From JAEUSF01 sp964484145 (lineage in GTDB: Bacteria; Patescibacteriota; Doudnabacteria; UBA920), in contig CAZAED010000030.1 of assembly GCA_964484145.1 (NCBI GenBank), positions 1 through 10,554 of the forward strand: a stretch of 10,554 nucleotides of DNA. The letters are read 5' to 3'. Positions 1-9,800 of the stretch are shown piece after piece (position 1 is the first letter of the stretch; every line of letters begins with the position of its first letter). The notes under the pieces were generated by a model. The model was not told the origin of the DNA. It did not search any database and saw only the letters and a program-made list of their open reading frames with translations. The position numbers and the translations under genes are program-made.

Positions 1-1
1 C

Positions 2-118
2 GGCTATAGAATAGAAGACATACAAAACCCCTTAACCCGGAAGGTTAGGTATTTAGACAAACTTGTAGATGAACTAGCCAAGGGGAGGGAAATAGAAAAA
101 ATATTGCGAGGGTCTTAA
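2..118 (+). CDS. C-terminal fragment of an unrecognised protein
   Basis: An open frame enters from the left edge and ends at TAA 116-118, giving 38 visible residues. The tail is helix-prone and rich in alternating charges; it contains YLDKLVDELAKGREIEKIL. That looks like the amphipathic C-terminal helix of a soluble protein rather than a random frame: Lys, Glu, Leu and Ile are spaced as in real coding sequence, and the other two forward frames contain early stops. I do not recognise the family and no catalytic motif lies in the visible part. The next candidate start is 24 bases downstream. The 5' end of the gene is outside the window. Confidence 0.6.
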   Translation, partial: GYRIEDIQNPLTRKVRYLDKLVDELAKGREIEKILRGS

Positions 119-142
119 TTTACAAAATTTAATACAAACCAC

Positions 143-265
143 ATGAACATGTTTAAGTCTAGTAAAGAAAAAACAGTGGCAAGCTATTTGTCGGCTGTGC
201 CCAAGAAGAGACAGGAGCTAATGTTTTTTGCATATTGTAGAGCAAATTGGGTAGCGGATTTTTAA
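143..265 (+). CDS. Possible small ORF, 40 residues, hypothetical or remnant
   Basis: ATG 143 (or the second ATG at 149) opens a 40-codon frame ending at TAA 263-265. There is no convincing Shine-Dalgarno sequence before either ATG. The middle contains KTVASYLSAVPKKRQEL, which loosely resembles the N-terminal helix of DUF1801-type proteins (pattern T-V-x-x-Y-L-x-x-V-P-x-x-x-R-x-x-L). Those proteins are roughly three times longer, so if the resemblance is real this is a truncated remnant. It may equally be a short non-functional frame. It lies 24 bases after the preceding gene in the same direction. No continuation in another frame is obvious after the stop, so I cannot show a frameshift. Confidence 0.25.
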   Translation: MNMFKSSKEKTVASYLSAVPKKRQELMFFAYCRANWVADF

Positions 266-709
266 ATATTTTGGGGATAAATTAAGGAGCAAAAAGGGTG
301 GTGGGGACTTAGGAAGAAGAAAGGTTAAGAGTCATCTTAAAGCTTTTGTAGACCCTAACCCAATACAAAGCAAGACTTTACTTAGCAACTAAAAATGCCT
401 GTTTCATAGGCAAAAATAAGATTTAACTTTTAAAAAACAACTTTCGGTAAACATAAAAAGGAAATAACCAACAAAATCAATAACAGTTTTAGCATTTTGC
501 GATAGTTTATTTTTTGTTATTTTTTTTTAAAAAAACTGACTAAAATTTAAATAGAAAAAAATAGCTGTTTCATAGTTTTTTTACGTAAAGTATTTAAAAA
601 AAATGCATTAAAAAGTTTTAAAAAAGCAGTGTTTTTTTAACACAAAAAACAGTAAATTTTTTACAGAAAAAAAAGCTTAAAATTGGCGGTAAAAATCTAT
701 TTAAAACGC

Positions 710-715
710 TATAAT
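710..715 (+). promoter_or_regulatory. Candidate -10 box for the giant gene
   Basis: A perfect TATAAT lies 71 bases before the ATG at 787, in the expected place for a promoter with a leader of about 65 bases. The best upstream -35-like hexamer is TTGGCG at 683-688, but its spacer of 21 bases is longer than the usual 16-18, so the -35 assignment is weak. The surrounding DNA is so AT-rich that one perfect TATAAT by chance is plausible. Confidence 0.35.
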
Positions 716-780
716 ATATATAGGTTTTATAAAATATTTAGAAATAAAAATTTGCTTGGTTTTTGGTATTAGTTTCGGCT

Positions 781-783
781 AGG
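781..783 (+). promoter_or_regulatory. Weak ribosome binding site before ATG 787
   Basis: AGG lies only three bases before ATG 787, a short and weak Shine-Dalgarno match. An in-frame TAA at 784-786 immediately precedes the ATG, so the reading frame cannot extend further upstream. The start is also supported by the signal peptide that begins right after it. Confidence 0.3.
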
Positions 784-786
784 TAA

Positions 787-885
787 ATGCGCAAAACAAA
801 ACAGTCAAATAAATATATTTTATTAACCGGTGTCTTACTCCTTACCGGTCTTTTAGTGTTTTCTAAACCTTTTAAGTCTTATGCC
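787..885 (+). other. Predicted Sec signal peptide (residues 1-33)
   Basis: The N-terminus has a basic region (MRKTKQSNKY), a hydrophobic stretch (ILLTGVLLLTGLLVF) and a cleavage-like site SYA|SD after residue 33. The next residues are acidic and polar, as expected for the start of a mature exported protein. An uncleaved membrane anchor is possible because the hydrophobic core is followed by a second basic patch (KPFK). Confidence 0.8.
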
Positions 886-3800
886 TCGGACGAAGCAAAC
901 GATGTTAGCGCTGTGCAAGACAGTGGAGTTCAAGAACAAGCTATCCAAGATCCGCCTGCAGAGCCGCAAAGCAGCCCGGAAATTTTACCAGATCAAACAG
1001 CAACTCAGTCGCCTGACATAACCCAAGCTGTAGCAGAACCAGAGCCCACTCCTGTTGCCACGACTACCGACGAAACTACTTTAGCACAAGAAAATATTTC
1101 TAGCTCCACCAGCACAGTTGAATCGACCAGCGCCCAAGCTAATACATCAGAAGCACAGGAAAATATTTCCACTCCTACTCCTACTTTAGCTGCGCAAGAA
1201 AATTCTCTGTCTGAAGAAAATATTTCTAACTCTACCACATCGCCCGAGTCTGTTAACACAGAAACAGGCACGGCCGGAACTTTAGAAGCAGACAAGCCCG
1301 CGCCGGAAACAGAAATTCTTCCAACAGTTGTGGAAGAATTTACAGGAAGCGGCAAATTGGTAACTGTTTCTATGAGTCAGGAGCAGGAGGCAATAAAGCC
1401 CGCGGTCAACGTTCCAGTTAGGACAGCCATCCCGGAAGTTTTTAAGGTCGGACAGGAAAGCAGTATACAAATAAAATGGCAGAACAACGGCGGACAGGTT
1501 ATGGACTTTCAGGCATTTGACGATGACGAAAATGGTTACATTGACCACGTCGCGTGGGTAGTCCCGCACTTGTCGACCCAGACTTTTGAAATAATTTATA
1601 TTTCAAAATCACTTTTGTTAGACGCGCAAAAAAATACCATTGCTGACATACATGAGTTGGTAAAATTTATGGATTCAAATTATGCTCATGTAACGGACGG
1701 ACAATTTATTCGGGTAACGTTCGATACTTTTCTCGACAATGGAAACGATATTACTTTGTTTGCAAAGCCTACTGTAGATGGTAGCTCTGTAACAGTCGAA
1801 GTATATACAGTCGATGGGGAATTTATTGCTGTATTTCCTGTTATTACTCAAGACGGTAAGTATAGAATAATTTTATCTGGGCTGACTGCTCCTTTAGAAA
1901 CATTTGATTTGAAAATTATTGGAGATCTTACTATTGATCAAGTTATTGACCCGGTCACTACAAGATATTGGGTAGGAGCAGCTGGCGCAAATTGGAGTAG
2001 TACATCAAGTTGGTCTGCAACGTCCGGTGGCGCAAGCGGAGCTTCTATTCCTGATTTTGAGTCTAATGTTATTTTTGATACAGGTTCAAATGGTGCAGTT
2101 ATAGATCAAGCTTTTACCATAGGATCGCTTACCATTTCCGGATATACAGGGACTATCACTCAGAATGCAAATTTAACAATTACAAATTCCGGGGGGCTGT
2201 CGGGGAACTATGCGCAAAACTCCGCGGCAACTTTTACTGCCACAACTCCCGGAACAAACACATTTTCCGCTACCGGAAGTTTCTCGGTGAATGCGGGCAC
2301 ATTCCGTCGTTACACCGGTTTGGGTATAAGCACAGATCCATATATTATATTCGACGTATACGGTTTGCAGGCTATGAAAACTGCAACTTCAAGTTCATTT
2401 AGGCTTAATGATAATATTAACGCAAGCGTTACGTCTGGTTGGAATTCGGGATCCGGGTTTGTACCGGTTGGTGACGGTCCTGTAAATAACTTCTCCGGTA
2501 TTTTTGACGGTAACAATTTTAGCATAAGTAATTTATTTATTAGCACTTCTACTGTAAGCTATGTTGGACTTTTTGGGTATTCAACAAACCTTATTAAGAA
2601 TGTATATCTTTCTGGTTTATCTATTAACGCAACGGGTACTGCAGGGACAGTTGGTAGTACTGGCGTAGCTGGATCAGATGGAGCTTCGCCTACTGCTGGA
2701 ACTTCCGGAGGCGCTGGTACTGCTGGGGGCGTTTTATATTTAGGTGGAATTATTGGATACAACACTGGAATAATCACAAATGTTGGAGTGGCGGGAAGCG
2801 TTACTGGTGTCGGAGGTGCTGGTGGTGCTGGCGGAAACGGTGGTGCTGGTGGAAACACTACCACTGGTACTAATACTGGAGGCGCGGGTGGCGCGGCTGT
2901 AAGTAATGCTGCAGCAACAGGAGGTATTGCCTATGTAGGGGGTGTGGTTGGTTATTCACAACAAGGCAGTATTACGACTGCTACAAGTAGTGCAACAATT
3001 ATTGGTATTGGCGGAGCAGGAGGTGCGAGTGGTAATGCAGGAAATGGGGGTAACGGATCTGTCACTGGGGTTGGAACAGGTATTGGTGGCGCGGGTGGAG
3101 CAGCTGGAGTTGCTGGCGCTGGAGCTATTGCATACGTGGGAGGACTAGGTGGATGGATACAAACCGGAACAATTACCTCATCATTTTCTACAGGAAATGT
3201 TACTGCTATTGGTGGTGCTGGTGGCAATGCAGGAACTTCAGGCACTGGCGGTAATGCAGGTACAGGTGGAGGTGGTTCCAATATTGGTGGTGTTGGTGGA
3301 GCAGGTGCTGCAGGAGGTGCTGGTGGTGTTGCTTATGCGGGTGGGCTTGCCGGAAACAATTCAGGAACTATTGAAAACGGAAGTTACGCAACAGGAGTTG
3401 TGCAAGCAACGGGAGGTACCCCTGGTAATGGTTCAGCGGGGAGCGCGGGCGGAGCTTCTGCCGCAGCCTCTGTGGCAACAGCTGCATCTGGCGCAACCGC
3501 GACCGGAGGCGCAGGTGGTGCGGGTGCAATTGCTTACGCAGGAGGACTCGTTGGACAAAATAATATTTCAGGAATTATTTCGGGCGAAACTTTAGAAGTT
3601 TACGCAAGTGGCGCGGTAACTGCAACAGGATCTGCGGGAAAAAATGGCACAGCTGGTGGCGCTGGTGGCAGTGCTTCACTCACTACTTCGGGCACTGGTG
3701 GCGTTGGTGGCGCTGGAAGCGTTGGTGGCGCTGGTGGCGGAGCATATTCGGGCGGCTTGGTAGGAATAAACAATGGAGCTATTAGATATGCAAATTCTAC

Positions 3801-6800
3801 GACCGGTTTAGTTACTGTTATTGGTGGTGTCGGGGGTGTTGGTGGTACGGGGGGATCCGGTGGTGCTAAGGGGTCTGCGGGAACATCGGGTGCCGGAGGC
3901 GCATCTGGTACTGGTGGGGCTGGCGGTACCGCATATATTGGTGGTGTTGTTGCAAGTAACGCCGGTGTTAATGCATTTACATATTCTACAAATGCTGTTT
4001 CTGGCACAGGTGGTGCTGGTGGGGCGGGAGCCACAGGAGCGGCGGCTCAAAATGGTCTTGCCGGTATTGCTGGTGGTACCGGAGGTGCGGCAGGAGTTTT
4101 ATATATTGGAGGAGTTGCGGGTAATAGCACATTATCAGTTAGAGAAAGTTATCATACGACCGGCAGTGTTGTTGGTACGGCTGGTGCCGGAGGTGCGGCT
4201 GGTGCCGGAGGTGCCGGAGGTGCGTGGACCGGAGGAACTCAAGGTGCGGCTGGAGTTGCAACGACTGGGGGTATAATTTATGCCGGAGGAGTAGTCGGTC
4301 ACAATACTGGAACTACAATTTTCGGTTCATATTCAACAAGTAACGTAGAAGCAACGTCTGGCGCCGGAGGTGCTGGCGCAAATGGCGGTAGTGGATACAC
4401 ACTCGGAACAGGTGTTGCTGGTGTTGTCGGTTCAGTAGGAGCTGCGGGTGGTATTGCGTACGTGGGTGGTGTTGTGGGCTATCTTAATAACGGTGAAATT
4501 GAAAATTCATACGCGACAGGCAATGCCACTTCAACAGGTGGTGTTGGAGGTGTAGGAGGTAATGGTGGCAACGGTGGAGCGGGAACTTCAAGTACTGGTG
4601 GCGCGGGGGCTGCCGGTGCTGCGGGTGGCGCAGGTGGCGCTGCATTTGGCGGAGGAATAGCAGGTCAAATTATTTTGGGAACAGTAACTCAAAGTTACAA
4701 TACGGGTAATGTTGTTGTTATAGGTGGCGCAGGTGGCGCTGCTGGAAACGGTGGTACTGGCGGAGTTGGTGGGACAAATTTTGCAGGGGGTGTCGGAGCT
4801 GCTGCCGGTGCTGGTGGTGCTGGTGGTGTCGCTACGGCGGGCGGTATCGCGGGGCAAAGCGCTGGTGTGGTTCAAGACACTTCGTATTCAACAGGCGATG
4901 TCACAGCAACAGGTGGTACAGCACAAGTTGGTGGCATCGGTGGTGATGGAGGTGCTTCAACAGGAACATTTGTTGGCGCGGGCGCAGTTGGAGGGGCTGG
5001 TGGAACTGGTGGAGCCGGAGCAATTGCTTATGCTGCTGGTCTTGTTGGTAATAATACCAATACAATAATTAATTCATATGCGAGTGGAACAATTTCTTCA
5101 ATTGCGTCTGTGGGAGCAAATGGTGGTGCAGCGGGCCTTGGCGGTAGTAATGCATCTGGTGGATCATCGAGTACTGGTGCGGCTGGAGTAGCTGGTGGTG
5201 CTGGTGGTGCTGGTGCAGTTGCTTACGCAGGCGGTATAGCGGGTCTTAATACCGCTAATTTAACTGATATAGATTTTGAAACCGGATCAGTCACATCTGT
5301 CGGTAGTAATGGCGGAGTGGGTGCAACAGGCGGTGCTGCAGGGGTTGGTGGCACAGGAGCTCTTGGTGCAGCTGGTGGTACAGGAGGTGCTGGTGGTTTA
5401 GGAGCTATCGGATATGCAGGTGGAATTGTTGCATTTAACTCTGCGGGTGCAGTGAGTCATGGTCATGCGGCTGTCGCTGTAGTGGCGACGGGCGGCTCTT
5501 CATCTGCCGGAGGCACAGGAGGTGCAGGAGGCGCTGGAGCTGCCGGTGGAGTAGGTGGTGCAGGCGCTGGAGTAGGTGCTGCTGGTTATGCCGGCGGACT
5601 TATTGGTATGAATACCGGTAGTGTTCATAATTCACATGCGACCGGGGATGTTTCTGTAACGGGTGGCGCGGGTGGCGCTAACGGAGGTGGAGGGCTTGGT
5701 GGCAATAGGGCAACATCTGCCGGTGGTGCTGGTGGGGCAGCAGGTGCTACTGCGACAAACCTTGGAGGCGTCGGATATGCCGGCGGACTTGTTGGATTTA
5801 ATTCTACAAATGGAAATGTGCAAGGTTCTTATTCAACCGGTAATGCAACTGCTACCGGAGGCGCTGGTGCAAATGGTGCCGCAGGCGCAAATGGAGGGAC
5901 ATCAACCGGTGCGTTTACTGGAGGCACTGGTATTGCGGGTGGTGTCGGCACTGTTGGCGGCGTTGGTGCTTCGGGAGGACTAATTGGTTTTAATGCGGGA
6001 GTGGTTGCTTCAGATAACTACGCAAGTGGTAATGCAACTGCTACCGGAGGCGCAGGGGGTACCGGTGGGGCAGCTGGAAACGGTGGCGCAAGCGGCGCCG
6101 GTGTTGTTGGTGTAGCCGGTGTTGCTGCGGGTGCGGGTGGAGCTGGAGGCGCCGCTTATGCCGGTGGAGTTATTGGAAACAATAGCTTATTGGGTACTAT
6201 TATAACTATTTCCAACGCGACAGGAACAGTTTCTTCAACTGGTGGTGCGGGTGGTAACGGTGGTACGGGAGGTGCCGGTGGTGCGGGTGGAAGTTCAACG
6301 GGCGCAATCGGCGGCGCTGGTGGTGCCGGCGGCGCTGGTGGTGCCGGAGGACTTGCGGCAAGCGGCGGAGTGGCGGGCTTAAATGTAGGAGTTGTTCGCG
6401 ATTTAACGTATGCTATTACAACTGTTAGTGCAGCGGGTGGCGCGGCGGGAGTTGGTGGAGTTGGTGGAGCCGCAGGGGCATCTGGAAATATTGCTGCGAG
6501 TGCCGGGGCTACCGCCGGAGCAGGTGGTGCAGGTGGTGCAGGTGGTGCCGCCTATATTGGCGGGCTCGTTGGTGATAACTCCGGTGTTATTGAAAATGTT
6601 GTTGTGACCGGAAGTTTATCTGCAACCGGAAGAATTGGTGGCGCGGGGAACGTGGGGGGCGCGGGTGGAAATGGATCGCTTGGAACCGGCGGTCATGCTG
6701 GAGGTATAGGAGGTGCCGGAGGAAACGGCGCGTCTGGTGGCGCTGTGTATATAGGAGGGATTGTTGGACAAGGCAACGGAAACATTTCAAACTCAAGAGC

Positions 6801-9800
6801 TACAGGTGGCACCATAACTGTTACAGGTGCTTCTGGTGGAGTTGGTGGAGCTGGATCCGCTGGTGGTGCCGGTGGTTCGGGAAGTGGTAAAAATGGAGTT
6901 GGTGGTGCTGGTGGAACTGGAGGAGCTATTGGTCCCGTGTACGCAGGAGGCGCAATTGGTTTTAGCTCACTCGTGTCGGTGTTAATCGATACGGTTTTTT
7001 CAACAAACAATGTCACGGTGACGAGTGGCACGGGAGGTGCGGGTGGTGCAGCTGTTGATGGAGTAAATGGTGCAGCAGGAAGTGTGGGAGGCGCCGGAGG
7101 CGCTGGCGGAGCTGTTGGTATTGCCGTGTATGCAGCAGGTCTTGAAGGGTATAATTCCGGAGCAGGTCAAATAATTAAAGATTCATACGCCACAGGGACA
7201 ATTTTAGTTACCGGTGGTGATGGAGGCATTGGACAAGTTGGTGGTGCTGGTGGTGCTGCAATAAGTGCAGTTGCTGGTGGCGCCGGTGGCGCTGGTGGCG
7301 CTGGTGGTGCTGGTGGATTTGCGTATGGAGGTGGTCTGGTTGGATTTACAAACACTGCAGTTTCAATCGACTCATCATTCGCTTCTGGAAATGTGACCGT
7401 AGTTGCAGGAAATGGAGGTAATGCGGGTGCGGGTGGCGCGGGAGCAACTGGCGGTGCATCACAAGTTGGTGGCGCCGGTGGCGCCGGTGGTGCTGCAGGT
7501 CTTGGTGGCGCGTCTTACACCGGAGGACTCATAGGTTTTGTGACGACAGGAAATATTTCTCACGCTTCATCTACTGGTGCGGTGGCCGGTACATCTGGTA
7601 ATGGTGGAAATTCTGGTGCAGGTGGTGCTGGTGGCGCGGGCGGATCTTCTTCGGCGGGTACGGCGGGAACTGCAGGAACTACGGGTGGTGCAGGTGGCGT
7701 TAACTTCACTGGCGGACTGGTTGGAGATAATACCTCGCATATTTTATATTCATATCATGTTGGTGGAGCAGTTACTGCAACTAGTGGTAATGGCGGCGCT
7801 GGTGGCGGTGGTGGCGCAGCGGGGGTGTCAGGAACAATTACTAACGGTACCGCGGCGACAGGTGGTGCTGGTGCTGCGGGAGGTGTTGGTGGCGCAGTTT
7901 CAGTCGGAGGTCTTGTGGGAAGAAATGGGGTTACCGCACTTTCCGCAAGTATTTCCAATTCATATGCTACAACAAGTGTGACGGCGATTGGCGGTAATGG
8001 TGGTGCCGGAGGTGTGGGTGGTGTAGGCGGAGATGGTTCAGCCGGTACTAACCATGCGGGTGGTGTTGGTGGTGCGGGAGGCGCGGGTGGTGCCGCTGCA
8101 GTAACTCTTGCTGCATCGGTGCAGGCCGGAGGACTCGCTGGTCAAAATGTTTTAGGAACTATTACAAATAGTTACGCAAAAACAGGAACGGTAATAGCAA
8201 CAGGTGGAACAGGCGGTGCTTCTGCACTAGGTGGTACGGGAGGCACTGGAACAGGTACTGCACTTAACGGAGTTGGTGGAGCTGGATCAAACGGTGGTGC
8301 TGGCGGAGCTGTGTATGCAGGTGGGCTTGTTGGGTACACTACTGGTGTGGTTGAAGATGGATCTTATTCAAAAACAACACTTACACTAACAGGCGGCGCG
8401 GGCGCAAACGGTGCAAGTGGTATCTCAGGTTCATCGGGTACTGGTGTTGCTGGAAGTGTTCCAGGCACCGGGGGTGCTTCAGGAGTTATATACGCCGGAG
8501 GTCTTGCGGGATACGCCACTGCAGATGTTATTTCTGCTTACGCCAGCTACGATGCTGGTGCGGGAACAGGTAATATCAACGTTACAGGCGGAACTCCGGG
8601 AAATGGTGGTAATGCTGGTAATGGTGGTTCAGGAAAAGTTGGTGGAAGCGCAGGTGGTGCAGGTGCAGTCGCGACCCTCGGTGTTGGAGGTGCATCTTCC
8701 GGTGCATTTGTCGGCGGTCTAATAGGATTTAGTTCTGGTGTTATTACATCATCATACGCAGATACACTTTCAATTTCAGGAACAGAACAAGCTGGTGGAA
8801 GTGGTGGAAGTGGTGGAAGTGGTGGAAGTGGTGGTACGGGAGTTGGTGCATTTAACGGCGGTGTGGGTGCGGTTGGTGGCGCGGGAGGCGCTGGTGGTAT
8901 TCGTGCATATGGCGGACTGGTTGGTGATTACCTATCAACACTAGGATCAATTCAAGATACTTCGTATTCAAATGTAAATATTTCTGTGACTGGTGGCGCG
9001 GGTGGAAATGGCGGCGCCGGTGGCGCTGGTGGAACATCGGGAGCGAGCCAGTCAAGTGGAACAGCAGCTGTTGCTGGTGTTGGCGGCGCCGGTGGCGCGG
9101 GTGCTGCGACGTATGGAGGAGGATTAATTGGACGTATAACTGGTACGACTCAAGTAATGAGAGTTTCAAATGTGTATGCCATAGGTAATGTGAGTGTTAC
9201 TGGTGGCACAGGTGGTGCTGGTGGAGCTGGAGGTGTTGGCGGTGATGGTTCAACTGGAAGTTCTACTCACGCAGGAGCTACGGGGGCTTTAGGCGGAGTT
9301 GCCGGTGTTGGTGGTGAAGCAGATGCGGGCGGACTAATTGGTCTTTCTAACTTAACCACCGGTTCTATTGACTACCTTTCTATCTATGCAACTGGCAGTG
9401 TTAGTGCAATTGGTGGAAATGCAGGCACGCAAGGTACTTCCGGTGCAGGCGGCGCTTCGGCTTTAAGTGCTACCGGTGGCGCTGGTGGTGGGGCGGTGCT
9501 CACTCCTACGGCAGGAGGGGCGGCATATGCCGGTGGGCTTATAGGTATTCATAGAATAACAGCAACACCTGCGGGCAGTAGTATTGCTAATTCATATGCA
9601 ACTGGAGTTGTTAGTGCACAAGGCGGAGTCGGTGCTGTTGGTAACACAGGTGGTGCGGGTGCCACTGGGGGAACAATAGGAGGAGCAGGAGGAGCAGGAG
9701 GAGCATCAGGTATTGGTGGTGAAGCAAACGCTGGAGGACTCATTGCCCTTACAAGTGTTACAACAGGATTTATTCATTACCTAGATAACTATTCTATTAC

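Larger units (their letters stand above)
266..786. other. AT-rich intergenic region upstream of the giant gene
   Basis: About 520 bases hold no gene that I can support. From about 480 to 720 the sequence is extremely AT-rich, with long A and T runs (a nine-T run near 522-530). Several short AT-rich inverted repeats occur, for example 629-643 (GTGTT/AACAC arms), 631-650 (GTTTTTT/AAAAAAC arms) and 652-664 (GTAAA/TTTAC arms). An 11-base string, CTGTTTCATAG, occurs at 399-409 and again at 565-575. In DNA this biased such items can arise by chance. I saw no tRNA-like, rRNA-like or GC-rich terminator structure. The only strong promoter-like element is the TATAAT near the 3' end of the region. Confidence 0.6.

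Noticed and set aside
324..362. Possible terminator from GGTTA and TAACC arms after the small ORF
   Set aside because: The arms are only five bases with a long loop and no following T run, so it does not look like a Rho-independent terminator.
399..575. Repeated 11-base string CTGTTTCATAG at 399-409 and 565-575 as an operator pair
   Set aside because: Only two copies 166 bases apart in biased AT-rich DNA, with different flanks and no link to the promoter candidate. Chance cannot be excluded.
1005..1569. Minus-strand frames of 116 and 95 codons opposite the N-terminal part of the giant gene
   Set aside because: They show low-complexity or unrecognisable sequence and overlap the signal peptide, linker and conserved domain encoded on the plus strand.
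2191..2196. Run of six G (also 3849-3854) as a phase-variation switch
   Set aside because: Six-base tracts are short for slippage-driven switching and such runs are expected in a glycine-rich gene.
3600..4034. Long minus-strand frame rich in Pro-Ala-Pro-Pro, and similar ones at 2559-2864, 2952-3281, 6693-7031 and 9549-9986
   Set aside because: They are the reverse complement of Gly and Ala codons (GGT GGC GCT reads as AGC GCC ACC and related), so open proline-rich frames arise automatically opposite the array. They have no start signals, no recognisable domains, and would lie inside the giant gene.
3149..4276. Plus-strand frames rich in Leu and Val (for example 3149-3595, 3821-4276, 7577-7981)
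   Set aside because: These are frame-shifted readings of the Gly-rich codons (GGTGGTGCTG read out of phase gives Val, Leu, Val). The continuous 3,256-codon frame with domain structure is the real one.
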